Source of the DNA: Diphasiastrum complanatum
Lineage: Eukaryota > Streptophyta > Lycopodiopsida > Lycopodiales > Lycopodiaceae
Assembly: GCA_029204225.1 (NCBI GenBank)
Contig: CM055104.1
Location: 46,073,835 to 46,137,834 of the forward strand
Reading direction: 5' to 3'
DNA: 64,000 nucleotides
Below are positions 1 to 10,195 of this stretch, piece by piece. Positions within the stretch are counted from its first letter, which is position 1; every line of letters begins with the position of its first letter. Position numbers and translations under genes: made by a program. The notes under the pieces are model-generated. The model saw nothing but the letters and a program-made list of their open reading frames with translations. It was not told where the DNA came from and did no database searches.

Positions 1-353
1 CCAAGGTATTGTGGTCCCTTTACCATCAGTAGGAGACTAGGCGAGGTCACCTATGAACTAGAACTCCCACACAGCAGTAAGGTTTTTCCAGTCTTTCATG
101 TAAGTCAGTTATGAAAAGCCTTAACCAGATCAGACAATCTGGTAGGGGACAGTGTTCTAGTTCTCCCATTGGATCCTCAACAACCTCCACATGAACCAGA
201 GGAGATTCTTGATAGTAGAGAGACGCAGACTCGTCATACTCTATACCGAGAATATCTGGTGATCAGCCTGTTGAGAATGCCACTTGGGAAAGAGGCAGCG
301 TCCTTCGCAAGATTTTTCCAGACTTTGTCTTAGAGGACCAAGACGGTTCTTAA
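1..353 (+). pseudogene. Ty3/Gypsy polyprotein C-terminus with chromodomain-like end, degenerate
   Basis: The plus strand reads as the tail of a Gypsy pol protein. After the integrase comes CGPFTISRRLGEVTYELELP and then FPVFHVSQL, the usual 'phenotype/GPY-F' stretch that precedes a chromodomain. An in-frame TGA at 112-114 breaks it. The chromodomain-like part follows (PEEILDSRETQTRHTLYREYLV, then ENATWERGSVLRKIFPDF) and ends with the stop at 351-353. In chromoviruses this domain directs integration to modified chromatin. The purine-rich tract AAGGGGGAGGGAG (352-364) is a good polypurine tract directly before the LTR. The rest of the element lies left of the window. The family call is strong; the exact chromovirus lineage is not decided here. 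Confidence 0.75.
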
Positions 354-364
354 GGGGGAGGGAG

Positions 365-722
365 TGTTACGAGCTCGTAACCAGTGCCGAACCCTAGAGA
401 ACACAGATAGGTCAGATACCACAGTCAGGGTCGTGTCCAGCGTACATGACCAACAGGGCAAGACAGTGTGAGTAGTGTGCCCCAGCACGGTCCATAGCCA
501 TGGCGGGCCTAACACAGCCTAGGGACCCTGTCAGCAGGATAGGGCCCCCAGTTGGGTCCCGACGTGCAGTCGGCCACGTCAGTGCCACGTGACCGACACT
601 TGGCAGTAGCATGCTACCAGTCCTCACACTGGGCTAGGAGGGGCTTACTCTATATCAGGGAGTAGGCAAGGTTGGGTGGATCAGTTAGTTTTTGCCCTAC
701 TGTGGTGTTAGGATCTATTACA
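365..722 (+). repeat. 3' LTR of Gypsy element (358 bp)
   Basis: Starts TGTTACGAGCTCGTAACC right after the polypurine tract and ends ATCTATTACA. The first bases contain a perfect 16-bp palindrome, GTTACGAGCTCGTAAC. The same 358-bp sequence occurs in opposite orientation at 755-1112 and again at 47377-47734. A 71-codon open frame on the minus strand of this copy is an LTR by-product, since it recurs in each LTR copy. Confidence 0.88.
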
Positions 723-754
723 ACTCCCTAGGATGGAGATGGCTCTGATACCAG
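723..754 (-). other. Primer-binding site and 5' leader scrap between two inverted LTRs
   Basis: On the minus strand this reads TGGTATCAGAGCC (753-741), the initiator-Met tRNA primer-binding site, then about 18 bases of leader (ATCTCCATCC...). The same PBS and leader follow the related LTR at 47363-47375. It therefore belongs to the minus-oriented LTR at 755-1112 and is cut off by the end of the plus-oriented LTR at 722. Confidence 0.8.
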
Positions 755-1112
755 TGTAATAAGTCCTAACACCACAGTAGGGCAAACACTAACTGATCCA
801 CCCAACCTTGCCTACTCCCTGATATAGAGTAAGCCCCTCCTAGCCCAGTGTGAGGACTGGTAGCATGCTACTGCCAAGTGTCGGCCACGTGGCACTGACG
901 TGGCCGACTGCACGTAGGGACCCAACTGGGGGCCCTATCCTGCTGACAGGGTCCCTAGGCTGTGTTAGGCCCGCCATGGCTATGGACCGTGCTGGGGCAC
1001 ACTACTCACACTGTCTTGCCCTGTTGGTCATGTACGCTGGACACGACCCTGACTGTGGTATCTGACCTATCTGTGTTCTCTAGGGTTCGGCACTGGTTAC
1101 GAGCTCGTAACA
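755..1112 (-). repeat. 5' LTR of a second Gypsy copy, inverted (358 bp)
   Basis: This is the reverse complement of 365-722 with only a few differences (for example around 595 versus 882). It has the same termini, TGTTAC...TTACA, and is followed on its own strand by a one-base spacer and the PBS. Bases beyond 1112 match nothing in the family's leader, so 1112/1113 is the outer edge of the LTR. Confidence 0.85.
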
Positions 1113-2530
1113 CATTGGCATTTCTATACTCTCTCTCCTAGAAGGGGCTCATGCATACACAAGGTATTGGCAGGTCTCAAAGACAAGTGTGGTCCCTTGA
1201 GTGTCAAGCCAGATTTCTATCGCGAGCACTTTTTGGAGATATCAACAGATATTATCCTACCGCCATCATGAAGTGTGCCCCTTTGTGAGCTGAATTGTAA
1301 ACCACCTTTCTACTAGCATTCACAACATCTGTTTCATGTTGATCAAATGGTTTTCACTTTTGCAGAATAGGGGACCTTTGACTGGCAACAAGAGCATAGA
1401 TCAACTTTTAAAGGCCCGTTACAAATTTCAATGACAGGCGGCGTCAACTCCCTGGGTGGTGCTGGCTAGCTTGGATTGGTACCATAACTCACAAAGGGCC
1501 CTTCCCGGGACCCTTCAGACTACACTTCAGTTGCCATTATGACACATGTACGGACAACTCGACTGCATTTTTGGGCCTAGCCCCATTGCTTGGCAAAATC
1601 AAAGGATGCACCAATCACGTGCAAAGATTTTAAAAAGCCCAATCACAAAGAGCAGTATTTGCTATTTTAACAAAAGGTGACCATGCACATAAAATGGAGG
1701 AAGAGAACGGACTCAAATGGGAGGTAAGAACAAAGGCCGAGACAAACACATTGCCTGTAATCTGATTTCACCACAAGTATAAAAAAAAACAAGGACTACT
1801 TGAAAATGGTGCTTCGCCAACCTTACCTCTTCAAGTGTTTTCTCATCCGTTGTGCGAGAGAGACGACCTACAAAAAGAGTACAATAAGGATCTCCTTCCG
1901 CCTTTCGATCTCCTGTTGGATCATCTGCCAGTTGAAATAGACAAGCACGTCACTCAGAACATCGACATTGCAGAATTGTAGAGGCGAATCAAAGTGCTCG
2001 CAGAAAGCCGATAAAGTCATATAGGCCAATTGTTGAATTTGGCGTTTTACCTATTCTATTCAAACTTTGCAGCTGCTTTATGCTCAAAATTTAGACTAGG
2101 TTTAGTGACAATTATATAAGTCCTATTCCGGTGTTTTACCACTTTCATCCACATTGTTGTAGATTCCTCTTAGGGTTGGCTTGAAAATAGTTTATCAGCA
2201 CTAGAAACCTTCAAGACTGAGCTCATTATTGACATTGACATTAATTTGTTGGTATCAAAACCATTTACAGAATTCAAAAAGGGCAAACAAAATATGGTGC
2301 AGATCGTTATTATTTTGAATGAGGAAAGATCATGAGAGAGGTAGTAGGTATACATAAGCCAGTAGAAGCGGCAAGGAGAGCGCGGTAAACCCCGTTGTCA
2401 TGAGGTGCTGTGTCAGTTCCATCGATACTCCCAGCTTGAATGGGATGAAAAGAATCCGCATAGAAAACCGCATGCACATTCATATGAGACATCGCAAGCA
2501 ACACTCCTCCTCCTCATTCAATGCAGCATT
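1113..2530. other. No recognisable gene
   Basis: I see no long open frame, no family motif and no clear repeat on either strand in this mixed-composition stretch. Short frames at 2170-2504 have no recognisable content. Confidence 0.6.
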
Positions 2531-2538
2531 CATAAACA

Positions 2539-2540
2539 TT

Positions 2541-2581
<41 letters not shown>
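2539..2581. repeat. (TA)n(TG)n microsatellite
   Basis: Alternating TA steps followed by about 16 TG steps. The short frames with Cys-Val runs over this area are products of the repeat. Confidence 0.95.
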
Positions 2582-2584
<3 letters not shown>

Positions 2585-2589
2585 TGTTT

Positions 2590-3100
2590 TAGCTCTTCTA
2601 TTCCCAAGAATCACTCATGCTACCAAGAAAGGTTTTCTCAAGGCTCTAAGTGAGGGGGAAGGACCTCCCTCCAGGGCGGAACGTCGTGGGAGGGCCACTG
2701 ACTGAGAGCGGGAGCTCGAGTGCATGTGCTTGAGTAGGCATAACGCCCGAGAGGAAGAGGGCCTTCCCCTGCGTCATGCCAATGTGAAAGGTGGACCGCC
2801 TTTTTTTGCGAGTTTTTGTACGGACGTACAAACCTACGGCCGATTTTTTTTTTTTGGCAATTTTTTTTTTCACGTTCTATTCTTTTTCTGCATTCCTAGT
2901 GCAAGTTATTTATATTTTTGTCAATTTGGTTGTTTGGTGAAATGTGCATGTGGACAGGGCCTTTAGAGCTACAACATCTATCAATTTTTATAACATTCTT
3001 TTTCACGCATTCAAAGTAGCATGTTGCTAGGTGACTATCATGCATCTTATGAGGTATGTTCATGAGTTTGTCACCTATAGTATCACGGGTTTAGTAAAGA
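2590..3100. other. No recognisable gene
   Basis: Contains T-rich runs (about 2845-2870) and no supported coding sequence. Confidence 0.5.
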
Positions 3101-3105
3101 CAGAC

Positions 3106-3156
3106 TGCCACATAGCACATCCACATTTCACCAGCATGTGCATGTGCTATGTGGCA
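3106..3156. repeat. Dispersed hairpin repeat, copy 1
   Basis: Arms 3106-3126 and 3136-3156 are complementary over 21 bases with one mismatch (TGCCACATAGCACATSCACAT), with a 9-base loop. The right arm and its flank (GTGGCARYCCGTCATT) recur at about 3913-3944. Confidence 0.75.
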
Positions 3157-3890
3157 GCCCGTCATTGGCTGTCCACATTTCATCGGAAAGCTCACGTGTA
3201 TTGTGTCAACATTTGATTGGCTGACTATGAGAAGAATGATCACCTAAAATTCTAGTTGTAAAATCCACATGAACATTGTGTGGGAGGAGGTGCCTCCAAA
3301 ATGCAAAGGAAACTTGAGCACTTGGCATTACGTAGCTCCCATGAGTGGATGACAAGCAATGATAAGTTTTGAGGTCTGGGATCAGCATATTTTGCACCAC
3401 CACTCGAGTGACATTGATCGGCTCCCAACAATCTAGTGCCAAAGGTGCGTGATAGCACTCTCTCCAACGGCAAAGGTGAGTGATATAGCACCCTCTCCGT
3501 AGATGTTATGTTTTGTTCTTCACCTCCGCTATGTTTTGATCTTCAACCTTAGATAGCTAGGAGCCCACCATTGTCATTGCAGTGGTGGTGCAAAATACAT
3601 TGCTTCGAAAGAAGGGAACGGCAATTGACAAAAAAAAAATATTACTTCAATTTTTTTTCTTTTTTTTGTTTTTAAAACTCTTGTATGTTATTTTTTTTTT
3701 GTCTTTGAGATTTTTTTTTGGGTTCTTTGTTTCAAAAAAAAATTCTAGTTTTTTTGTTGTATTTTGTTTTTTTGTCATCCCATTTTGTGAGAAACAAATT
3801 TTAACATCTACAGAAAATTTGACAAAAAGCCAATTACAAAATAATACATAGCACATGCACTTATGATGACAACCAATGACAAAATGCTAT
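3157..3890. other. No recognisable gene; A/T-homopolymer-rich
   Basis: About 3640-3780 is dominated by T runs with some A runs. Phe- and Lys-rich frames there are artefacts of composition. Confidence 0.55.
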
Positions 3891-3932
3891 ATAACACATG
3901 CACATTCCAACTAATGTGCATGTGCTATGTGG
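3891..3932. repeat. Dispersed hairpin repeat, copy 2
   Basis: Arms built on CACATGCACATT and AATGTGCATGTG, with the same right flank as copy 1. This is probably a small palindromic repeat family or a MITE remnant. Confidence 0.65.
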
Positions 3933-4004
3933 CAATCCGTCATTCGCTCTCCATGTGAACATTCCATCAAGATTTTTGTTTGCTATCTATTATGCGTCAA
4001 CTTT

Positions 4005-4342
4005 TTACTGGTTGTCCACTTGAGAATTGTGAAAAGGATCACAAATAGTACTTGAGAGTGGTTTCAAAATTTGCATTTTGATTATTTGACAAAGGTTCGC
4101 ATGCCCTTTGGGCTTTTCACGAGCATCTATACATGTCTCAGGTGGTATGGTGAAAATCACCTTGAGACTTTGAAGCCTTAGAAATGTTGATGGACCTCTA
4201 TGAGTTGAGAATGTTTTGACAAGAGTCATGTTGAGAATCGATGAAAAGATGGCACAATAGGTCCATAGGTGAGCCGCGTATGTTGCATAAGCAGCGCAAC
4301 TTCTCCACCTTGTGTTGGAATCGCACACTAGCTCTGATGCCA
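4005..4342 (-). other. Copia-type primer-binding site and leader
   Basis: On the minus strand TGGCATCAGAGC (4342-4331) sits one base after a CA-ending sequence (TTTCATCA), as a PBS does after a 5' LTR. The leader continues down to about 4005 with an open frame that I do not recognise. The PBS lies on the side of the LTR away from the RT remnant at 5340-6830. Confidence 0.6.
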
Positions 4343-4343
4343 C

Positions 4344-5335
4344 TGATGAAATCTAAACTTGTGAGGATTCCAATGAAGCTCAGATGGAGCCGATCTGTTG
4401 GATAAGGCTACTGCCTCAACCCGTGATCAATCATCCTCCGAACGGAAGACAGCTACTGCTAATCTGACTATAAGTTTATGAACAGCAGATAATGTCTTAA
4501 TGACAGCGGAAATATATCTACTGATGAAATTGAACAAGCGTCACAGTATTCACAGATTACACATTGAGCAGAAAAGATGTACGCATCTATATTATCAGAA
4601 ACGAGTGTACATGAAAAATTCTTTCTTGAGCGTTGTTTGTTTCCTAGATCAGCGCGTCGACATGAAAGAGAAGTTCTCTTCCCACGACAGAAACTAACTA
4701 CTGCTAGATCTATGTTTCTTCCTTGATACGCGCCTCACTAAGTGCTACGTTCAAGAAACTGTATACTCTGTATATATACTGTTTGTATCCTTCATTGATC
4801 CTTTATGTGATCAATCCAAGGATCTGATTAAATTAAAAGATGTAATTAAAAGAAAACGCATTTGTCTTAAACAAAATTGATTCCAATTTTCTGTCATTGT
4901 CCTCCGTGAATGCTAGCCACCTTCTGCCCATTGCACAGTGCCTTCATGCTGCAAACCTTCGCGTTTTTGCGAAAGGATATTTTTCCCGACTTTAAGAGCA
5001 GTGTCGCTTTCTAAGAGCAAGTGTCGCTTTTTTTGAGAAAGGCAAAAAACCCGACAGTAGGCCTAAAAACTTTTCTAAGGCATTTAAAGACAATATTGCC
5101 TTTTCGCAAAAATGCAAAAAATGTGACGGTGTCGGAAAAATTTGTTAGAGTTATTTTCTAAGTGTTTTAGACCTAGGGATGAATTTTCCTCATAACCCAA
5201 AAATGCAAACTGTGCAACGAAACAGCTCAAAAATGCAGACTATGCGAAATATAGTTAAAAATGCACAGTCACGAAAAACAACATAGGAAAAACTAAGGAA
5301 AAATACTAAGGCTTTGAAAGACAGAAACTCTTAGT
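4344..5335 (-). repeat. LTR of minus-strand Copia-1 (about 1 kb)
   Basis: Bounded on the low side by TGATGAAATC (minus-strand end ...TTTCATCA) and the PBS. The high side adjoins the end of the RNase H remnant. The high boundary is approximate because no matching second LTR is present. Near 4960-5280 it carries repeated short motifs such as AGTGTCGCTTT and GCAAAAATGCAAAA-like stretches that recur in other Copia LTRs of this window. Confidence 0.55.
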
Positions 5336-5339
5336 TTCT

Positions 5340-6830
5340 TCAGCTCTCTCTCAAAGCTGGTATTTTTCTGATTCCTAGGCGGGCTCTCTGCCTTTCAAAC
5401 ATTGCCTTGTCCAATACCTTTGTAAAAATGTCAGCTATCATCTACTTGGCCAGTATGAAGACGGTCTTCAGCTTGTCCTTCTCAACCAAATCCCTGATGA
5501 AATGATACTTGATGGCAATGTGCCTCAATCTAGAGTGAAACACTGGGTCTTTTGTCAGATGAATAGTAGAGGTGTTGTCCATGTGCAGGATCAACGGCTC
5601 ATCGGTGTTCTATCCTAGTCCACCTAGGAACTGTTTGAGCCAGGTCATCTCATTGGCCATCTTGGCTGCAACAACATATTTTGCCTCACAAGATTATTGG
5701 GCAGTTATTGTCTGCTTTCTGTTGATCCAGATTATTGCTGCATCGGCTGCTATGGTGCATCCTCCTGAGATGCTTTTACTGTCATCTTTCAGGGACGCCC
5801 AGCTTGCATCACTATAGGATTCAATCTTGAATCCTACATCTTGACAATTGCATAGGCCGTATGTTCTGCAGATATTACAAGATCCTCTTGGCGATCTTCC
5901 AGTGCGTTGGGCCTGGATTGATATTGAATTGACTCAGCCTGAACACTACGTAAGCAATGTCTGGTCGCGTATTGTCTGCCAAGTACATCAAAGAACCGAA
6001 AAGCCTTTTGTAAGGCTTATGCTCCATTGCTTGCCATTCTGCATCAACTCTGGGGTAGTCTTCATTTGTTAACATTGTGCCATGAACCATTAGAGAATTT
6101 ACTCCCTTGCAATCTGTCATATTGAAATCATCAATGATCTTCTGAATGTATCTTGATTGGTGTAGATACAATCTCCTAGCCTGGAAATCTCTGTCAATCT
6201 GTAAACCCATGTAGCATTTTGCTTCTCCCAAGTCCAATATTTCGAAGTGCCTTGAAATATTTGCCTTCACCTGCTCAATCAGATTGTCGCTCTGTGATAG
6301 GACCAGAGTGTCATCTACATAGACAATGACTATGATGATCTCCCTGTTTATGACTTTCACATAAACGTTGTAATCAGCCATTAAAGGCTGAAAGCCTAAG
6401 GATCTTAATGCGTGATCCTTCTTCTTGTACCACTGCTTGCTAGTGGACTGTTTTAGTCCATAGATTCTTCTATGCATTTTGTAGGCATAGTCAGCAAGTG
6501 ACTCGGGTAAAACCTGGTGGTTGGTCCATGTAGACCTCCTCTTTCAGCTCCCCATGCAAGAAGGCTGTCTTCTCGTCTACAATGTGGATATTCATATCAT
6601 AGGCAGCTGCATATGCAAATAATATGCATAGTGACATGTGCTTCACAACATGAGAGAATGTCTCTATATAATCAATGCCATACCTCTGTGAGAAGCCCTT
6701 TGCAACTAGCCTGGCTTTGTATCTCAGTACATTGTCGTCTGGTCCATAGTTGTGCTTGTAGACCCACTTACAATTGACAGTCTTTCTGATGGTTGGTAGT
6801 GGCTCGAGAATGTAAGGGTTGCCATCAAAA
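5340..6830 (-). pseudogene. Copia-1 reverse transcriptase and RNase H, degenerate
   Basis: From 6830 downward on the minus strand: RT start (KARLVAKGFSQRYGIDY), an ELKEEVYMDQPPGF segment, a break near 6480, then a 200-codon open piece (6477-5875) with YGLKQS, the catalytic VYVDDTLVL box and GSLMYLADNTRPDIAYVV. RNase H follows with several stops (SWASLKDDSKSISGGC; SCEAKYVVAA; HFIRDLVEKDKL; MIADIFTKVLDK). This enzyme pair would copy the element RNA into cDNA. Integrase and gag are missing; the remnant stops abruptly near 6830 at A-rich DNA. Confidence 0.85.
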
Positions 6831-7024
6831 AATTAATCTTGTGCCGCCAAAAATGTCACGCTCTACTCGCAAAACATGTCATGCATTTTACAAAGAAAAA
6901 AGCTAAAAAAAAAATTTTAAATGGCTAAAAAAATAACATACACAATTTTTTGTTTTTACACACAAGTAGATTTCAAAATTTTCCTCGGCCCCTGTGTGCG
7001 CGCTCTCTCTCTCCCTCGATCGGG

Positions 7025-7126
<102 letters not shown>

Positions 7127-7155
7127 AGACAGGTGTGTGAGTATTTTCTGTTGGA

Positions 7156-7275
7156 TGATGCTTTGCCAGGGATGATCTTTATGATGCTCTGCAAGGGATG
7201 ATCGATGCTTTGCCAGGGATGATCTTGATGATGCTCTGCGAGGGATGATCGTGATAATGTTGTGCTCTGCGAGGG
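7156..7275. repeat. Minisatellite, GATGCTYTGCVAGGGATGATC units
   Basis: About five imperfect units of 21-26 bases, core GATGCTYTGCMAGGGATGATC, directly after the (CT)n tract. Confidence 0.8.
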
Positions 7276-7789
7276 CTGTCACCTAGATCAGTTTTTCCAT
7301 TTCCAAAGGTTTCGGACACCGTCGTTGAACCCCTTATAACGCTACGCTTTCTGTTTATCAGAAGCACGGTGTGATTTATCGTGGCTGGGATACGATTTTA
7401 TTAGGTGGTTGCATCCGCTCTCCAACAAGTACGTAGGGAAAAAAAAAAAAAAGAACAAGTTATAATAAAGCCACCCAACAGCGCTATAAGTTCTAAAAGG
7501 CAAGGGAGGTTTACGTTGATGGCAGTATATTTTATTGGGTGGTTGCATCATCCTTTCTGAGAGCAGATGGCCTTTTTTACGAGGTTGACTCTGTAGATCT
7601 GAGCATTTTGGTAGGGATCTTGGCACGTTTGCAAGATCTTGTGGACACCATACTTGATTTGTTACCATGTTTGTGTTGTTGGTTTAAGGCATCCCGAGCA
7701 GTGGCGGAGTATATTATTTTGTGTCTTCTGAGCTGGAGGGGATTGGAAGCCAATTTAGCCTTGTTTCAATGTAAGCAGTTCTTAGTCTC

Positions 7790-8060
7790 AAGAAAAACAG
7801 GCGACTAGAGGCTTGGTTTAAGTGGAAGCAGTCTGTGTTTTTAAAAAAAAAGAAAACAGGTGACTAGAGGCTTGGTTCAAGTGGAAGCAATGTTTGTTCT
7901 TCTTTTCAGAAAAAAAAAAAAAACAGATGATTAGAAGCTTAGTTTAAGTGGAAGGAGTGCTTATTCTTCTTTTCAAGAAAAACGAGTGACTATAGGCTTG
8001 TTAGTTCAGGTGGAAGTCGCGTTTGTGTTTCTTTTTGAGAAAAATAGGCTACTACAGGTA
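7790..8060 (+). repeat. Tandem repeat of about 62 bp, 4-5 degenerate copies
   Basis: Units begin near 7790, 7848, 7912, 7974 and 8039. Each carries A-run, ACAGGYGACTAGAGGCTTGG, a TTYAAGTGGAAGCA box and a TTCTTCTTTTCAG-like pyrimidine tract. It lies 300-570 bp upstream of the F-box pseudogene start, so it may be old 5' flank or an expanded intron-like segment. No coding function is supported. Confidence 0.7.
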
Positions 8061-8367
8061 TATGTATTCGATTTATGAAGAAAGTTTATTTTCAGAAGGG
8101 GTGTGAAGCCAAAGGTGTCAAGAAGATGCTAAGGCATGAAAACAAGTGAGATTAGTTCCAAAGCTTTCTATGACTAGATTTACTGCATACCTGGGTGAAA
8201 CCCAAGAGAAAGAGCAAGTATCTTATTGACATATATTTTGGGTGGTTAGATTATGCTGAAAGAGAAATTAGGCTGCAGGAAGCTAATAGTAAGCAAGTGT
8301 CCCAAAGATTCGAAAGATACATCTGCTAGAAATTGTTGTTGGCTGACCGGCTCTCCTCACCGCAACA

Positions 8368-9204
8368 ATGCATTTAGAACTAGCCCTTGCAGCCGATGAG
8401 CGTAGGCATTGTCGTAGACTCCCCTTTTATGCACCATCGACCTCGGTAGATAACTTTGATCGCCTTCCAGATTCCTTGCTCTTAATCATATTTAATAAGC
8501 TAGGTGACATCATAACCCTGGGAAGGTGCTGTGCAGTGTCAAAAAGGTTTTGTGTTCTTGCACCCCAAGTTGAAAATGTAGTAGTCAAGGTGGACTATGT
8601 AATATCTAGAGAGGAGAGCAACATAAACGTAAAAGGGAGAGAAGTATTAAGCCACTTTGCACGATTTGTCTATGGAAGCATTGTCCAACCTTTTTAGGCA
8701 TTACAGCATATGTTGGGATTGAAGAAAGCCAAGCCAGCAGAAATTTCTCATCATTCACTTTGGGAAGTTTTGAAAAACTTCAAGGAAGTCATAAACCTGA
8801 GAATTGAACTGCCTGGAAGAGAGCTTGGGATAGAGAAAGGATTCCTCCTAAAATGAAAAGCAAAATTTGGGGACCTCCTTTGTTGCAAAAGTGGATATTG
8901 AAAGCCAAGGGGTTAGTTCGGTGAGCGGGGGGGGAGCTTATGCGCAAGCCAATCAGAGGGAGCCTACGAGTTTACGGAATCCAATGAAACAGAGTCTTCA
9001 AATTTGCAAGTCGACAATGGTAGCATCCCATAGTCCTTTTACACTGATGGTAGTTTGAAACTACGAGTTGTTTGGACAATAAGTTCACTAATTATTGCAT
9101 CTGCGAGACATTATCTACTACTACAAATTATTTCTGATCATTCCACACTTGAGAGTCTTGTGCTTACAGATGCCGACAAGCAAGGAATGCTACGCATGGG
9201 AGAG
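8368..9204 (+). pseudogene. F-box protein pseudogene (At4g18380/At5g46170-like)
   Basis: F-box proteins are substrate adaptors of SCF ubiquitin ligases. The F-box lies near residues 28-55 (FDRLPDSLLLIIFNKLGD then RCCAVSKRF), followed by LAPQVENVVVKVDYVIS, typical of the plant At4g18380/At5g46170 subfamily. The frame is broken by in-frame TAG at 8695-8697 (after SIVQPF) and TGA at 8854-8856 (after EKGFLLK, where family members have Trp). Homology continues past both stops (ALQHMLGLKKAKPAEISHHS; WEVLKNFKEVINLRIELPGR) and, after further damage near 8900-9040, resumes as LKLRVVWTISSLIIASARHY and TLESLVLTDADKQGML up to about 9200. The family normally runs about 100 residues further; here the sequence switches into Copia gag at about 9205. 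The upstream ATG at 8368 is the natural start. Confidence 0.85.
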
Positions 9205-9312
9205 AACCGTGCTAATGGCTAAGGAGTTGTATGTCGTTGTTACATATGAAAAGAGAATACCCGAAGCTGACGACGCAACAATCTCTAGATGGAAGCTGAA
9301 GGATGGCAAAGC
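9205..9312 (+). pseudogene. Outer Copia gag, part A
   Basis: Reads VLMAKELYVVVTYEKR then EADDATISRWKLKDGKA, the N-terminal part of a Copia gag. The copy at 32150-32210 on the minus strand gives nearly the same peptide. The frame is cut inside the codon after DGK by the inner Copia and resumes exactly at 12864. The normal gag start (MDSQ...NYHQWKFKMKT) is absent because the F-box sequence is joined at this point. Confidence 0.85.
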
Positions 9313-10190
9313 TGTTGGAAATTAAGCCCACAGTTGTCTCCTTGGTGAATGACTAATTTCTAATTCATGATTCTTCCGGCACGTTTATTGATCATTGACC
9401 TAGGGTCAGGTGAAACCAACTTTGGTTCTACGTCTGCTCATCTGATGCCTGCAGGAATCACAAACTTAGACAGCCAATTTATTCGAAGAACATCTACAAC
9501 GGGCTTCCGGCTGATCTCCAGCAAAGGGTAACCAATCCTATCATAATTTCAAGTTCAGATGAATATAACTTGAAGTCATTGAAGACTTGGCCATCTTCAA
9601 GGACTTCCATAAACTTGCATTTAGAACAAGTCTGCAAAAATACATTACTTTCGTGACAGTCTGTACAAATACTTTAAGTGTCGCGACAGTCTGTAGAAAT
9701 GAACCATGTTTTCCACAGTGTCGCCTTTTTCACATTTCTCTGAAATGCGAAACTAGCATAGTTCAAAAGTTTAACTGTTTTTAACACCTTCGGCTTTTTC
9801 GCATTTTCTCAAAAAATGCGAAGAGAGAAAAAATTCCCGAAGGTCATCTATTTTCATGAGTTAAATTGTTTTGAAAGCACCTTCGCCTTTTTCGCAAAAT
9901 CTTGAAGAGAGAGAAAATGCCGAAGGTTGTCTATTTTGAATGAAGAACGTTCCCAGCCACTTCCTGAAATTTGCGAAGTGAGAGAAAACCACTTCACGTA
10001 AAATGCGAAGTGAGAGAATTTGCGACGACCTCATTCACATCAACATTCCCTACGGGTTGACAATATACACTATGTACAGTTGTCACAAAAGCCATATACT
10101 TCCAAGTACAATGGCTTGCCTAATTAGATGACAAACATTTAATGTAGTTAGTACATGGATGCAATCTATAAATAGATCATCCCAGCACAT
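9313..10190 (+). repeat. 5' LTR region of inner Copia
   Basis: Positions 9313-9965 align with 11998-12690. Beyond that the two copies diverge, so one has been rearranged; no PBS is visible on this side. Two stem-loop modules bracketed by CCTTCGG and CCGAAGG are present, the first at 9787-9843 with the inner stem TTCGCATTTT/AAAATGCGAA (9798-9822). A TATA-like CTATAAATAG is at about 10167. Confidence 0.7.
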
Positions 10191-10195
10191 ATTAT

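Noticed and set aside
412-1065. Identical 71-codon frames in inverted copies (also 47472-47687)
   Set aside because: They lie fully inside the 358-bp Gypsy LTRs and recur only because the LTR recurs.
3582-3856. Phe-rich and Lys-rich frames resembling membrane or basic proteins
   Set aside because: Caused by poly-T/poly-A runs; no conserved motif.
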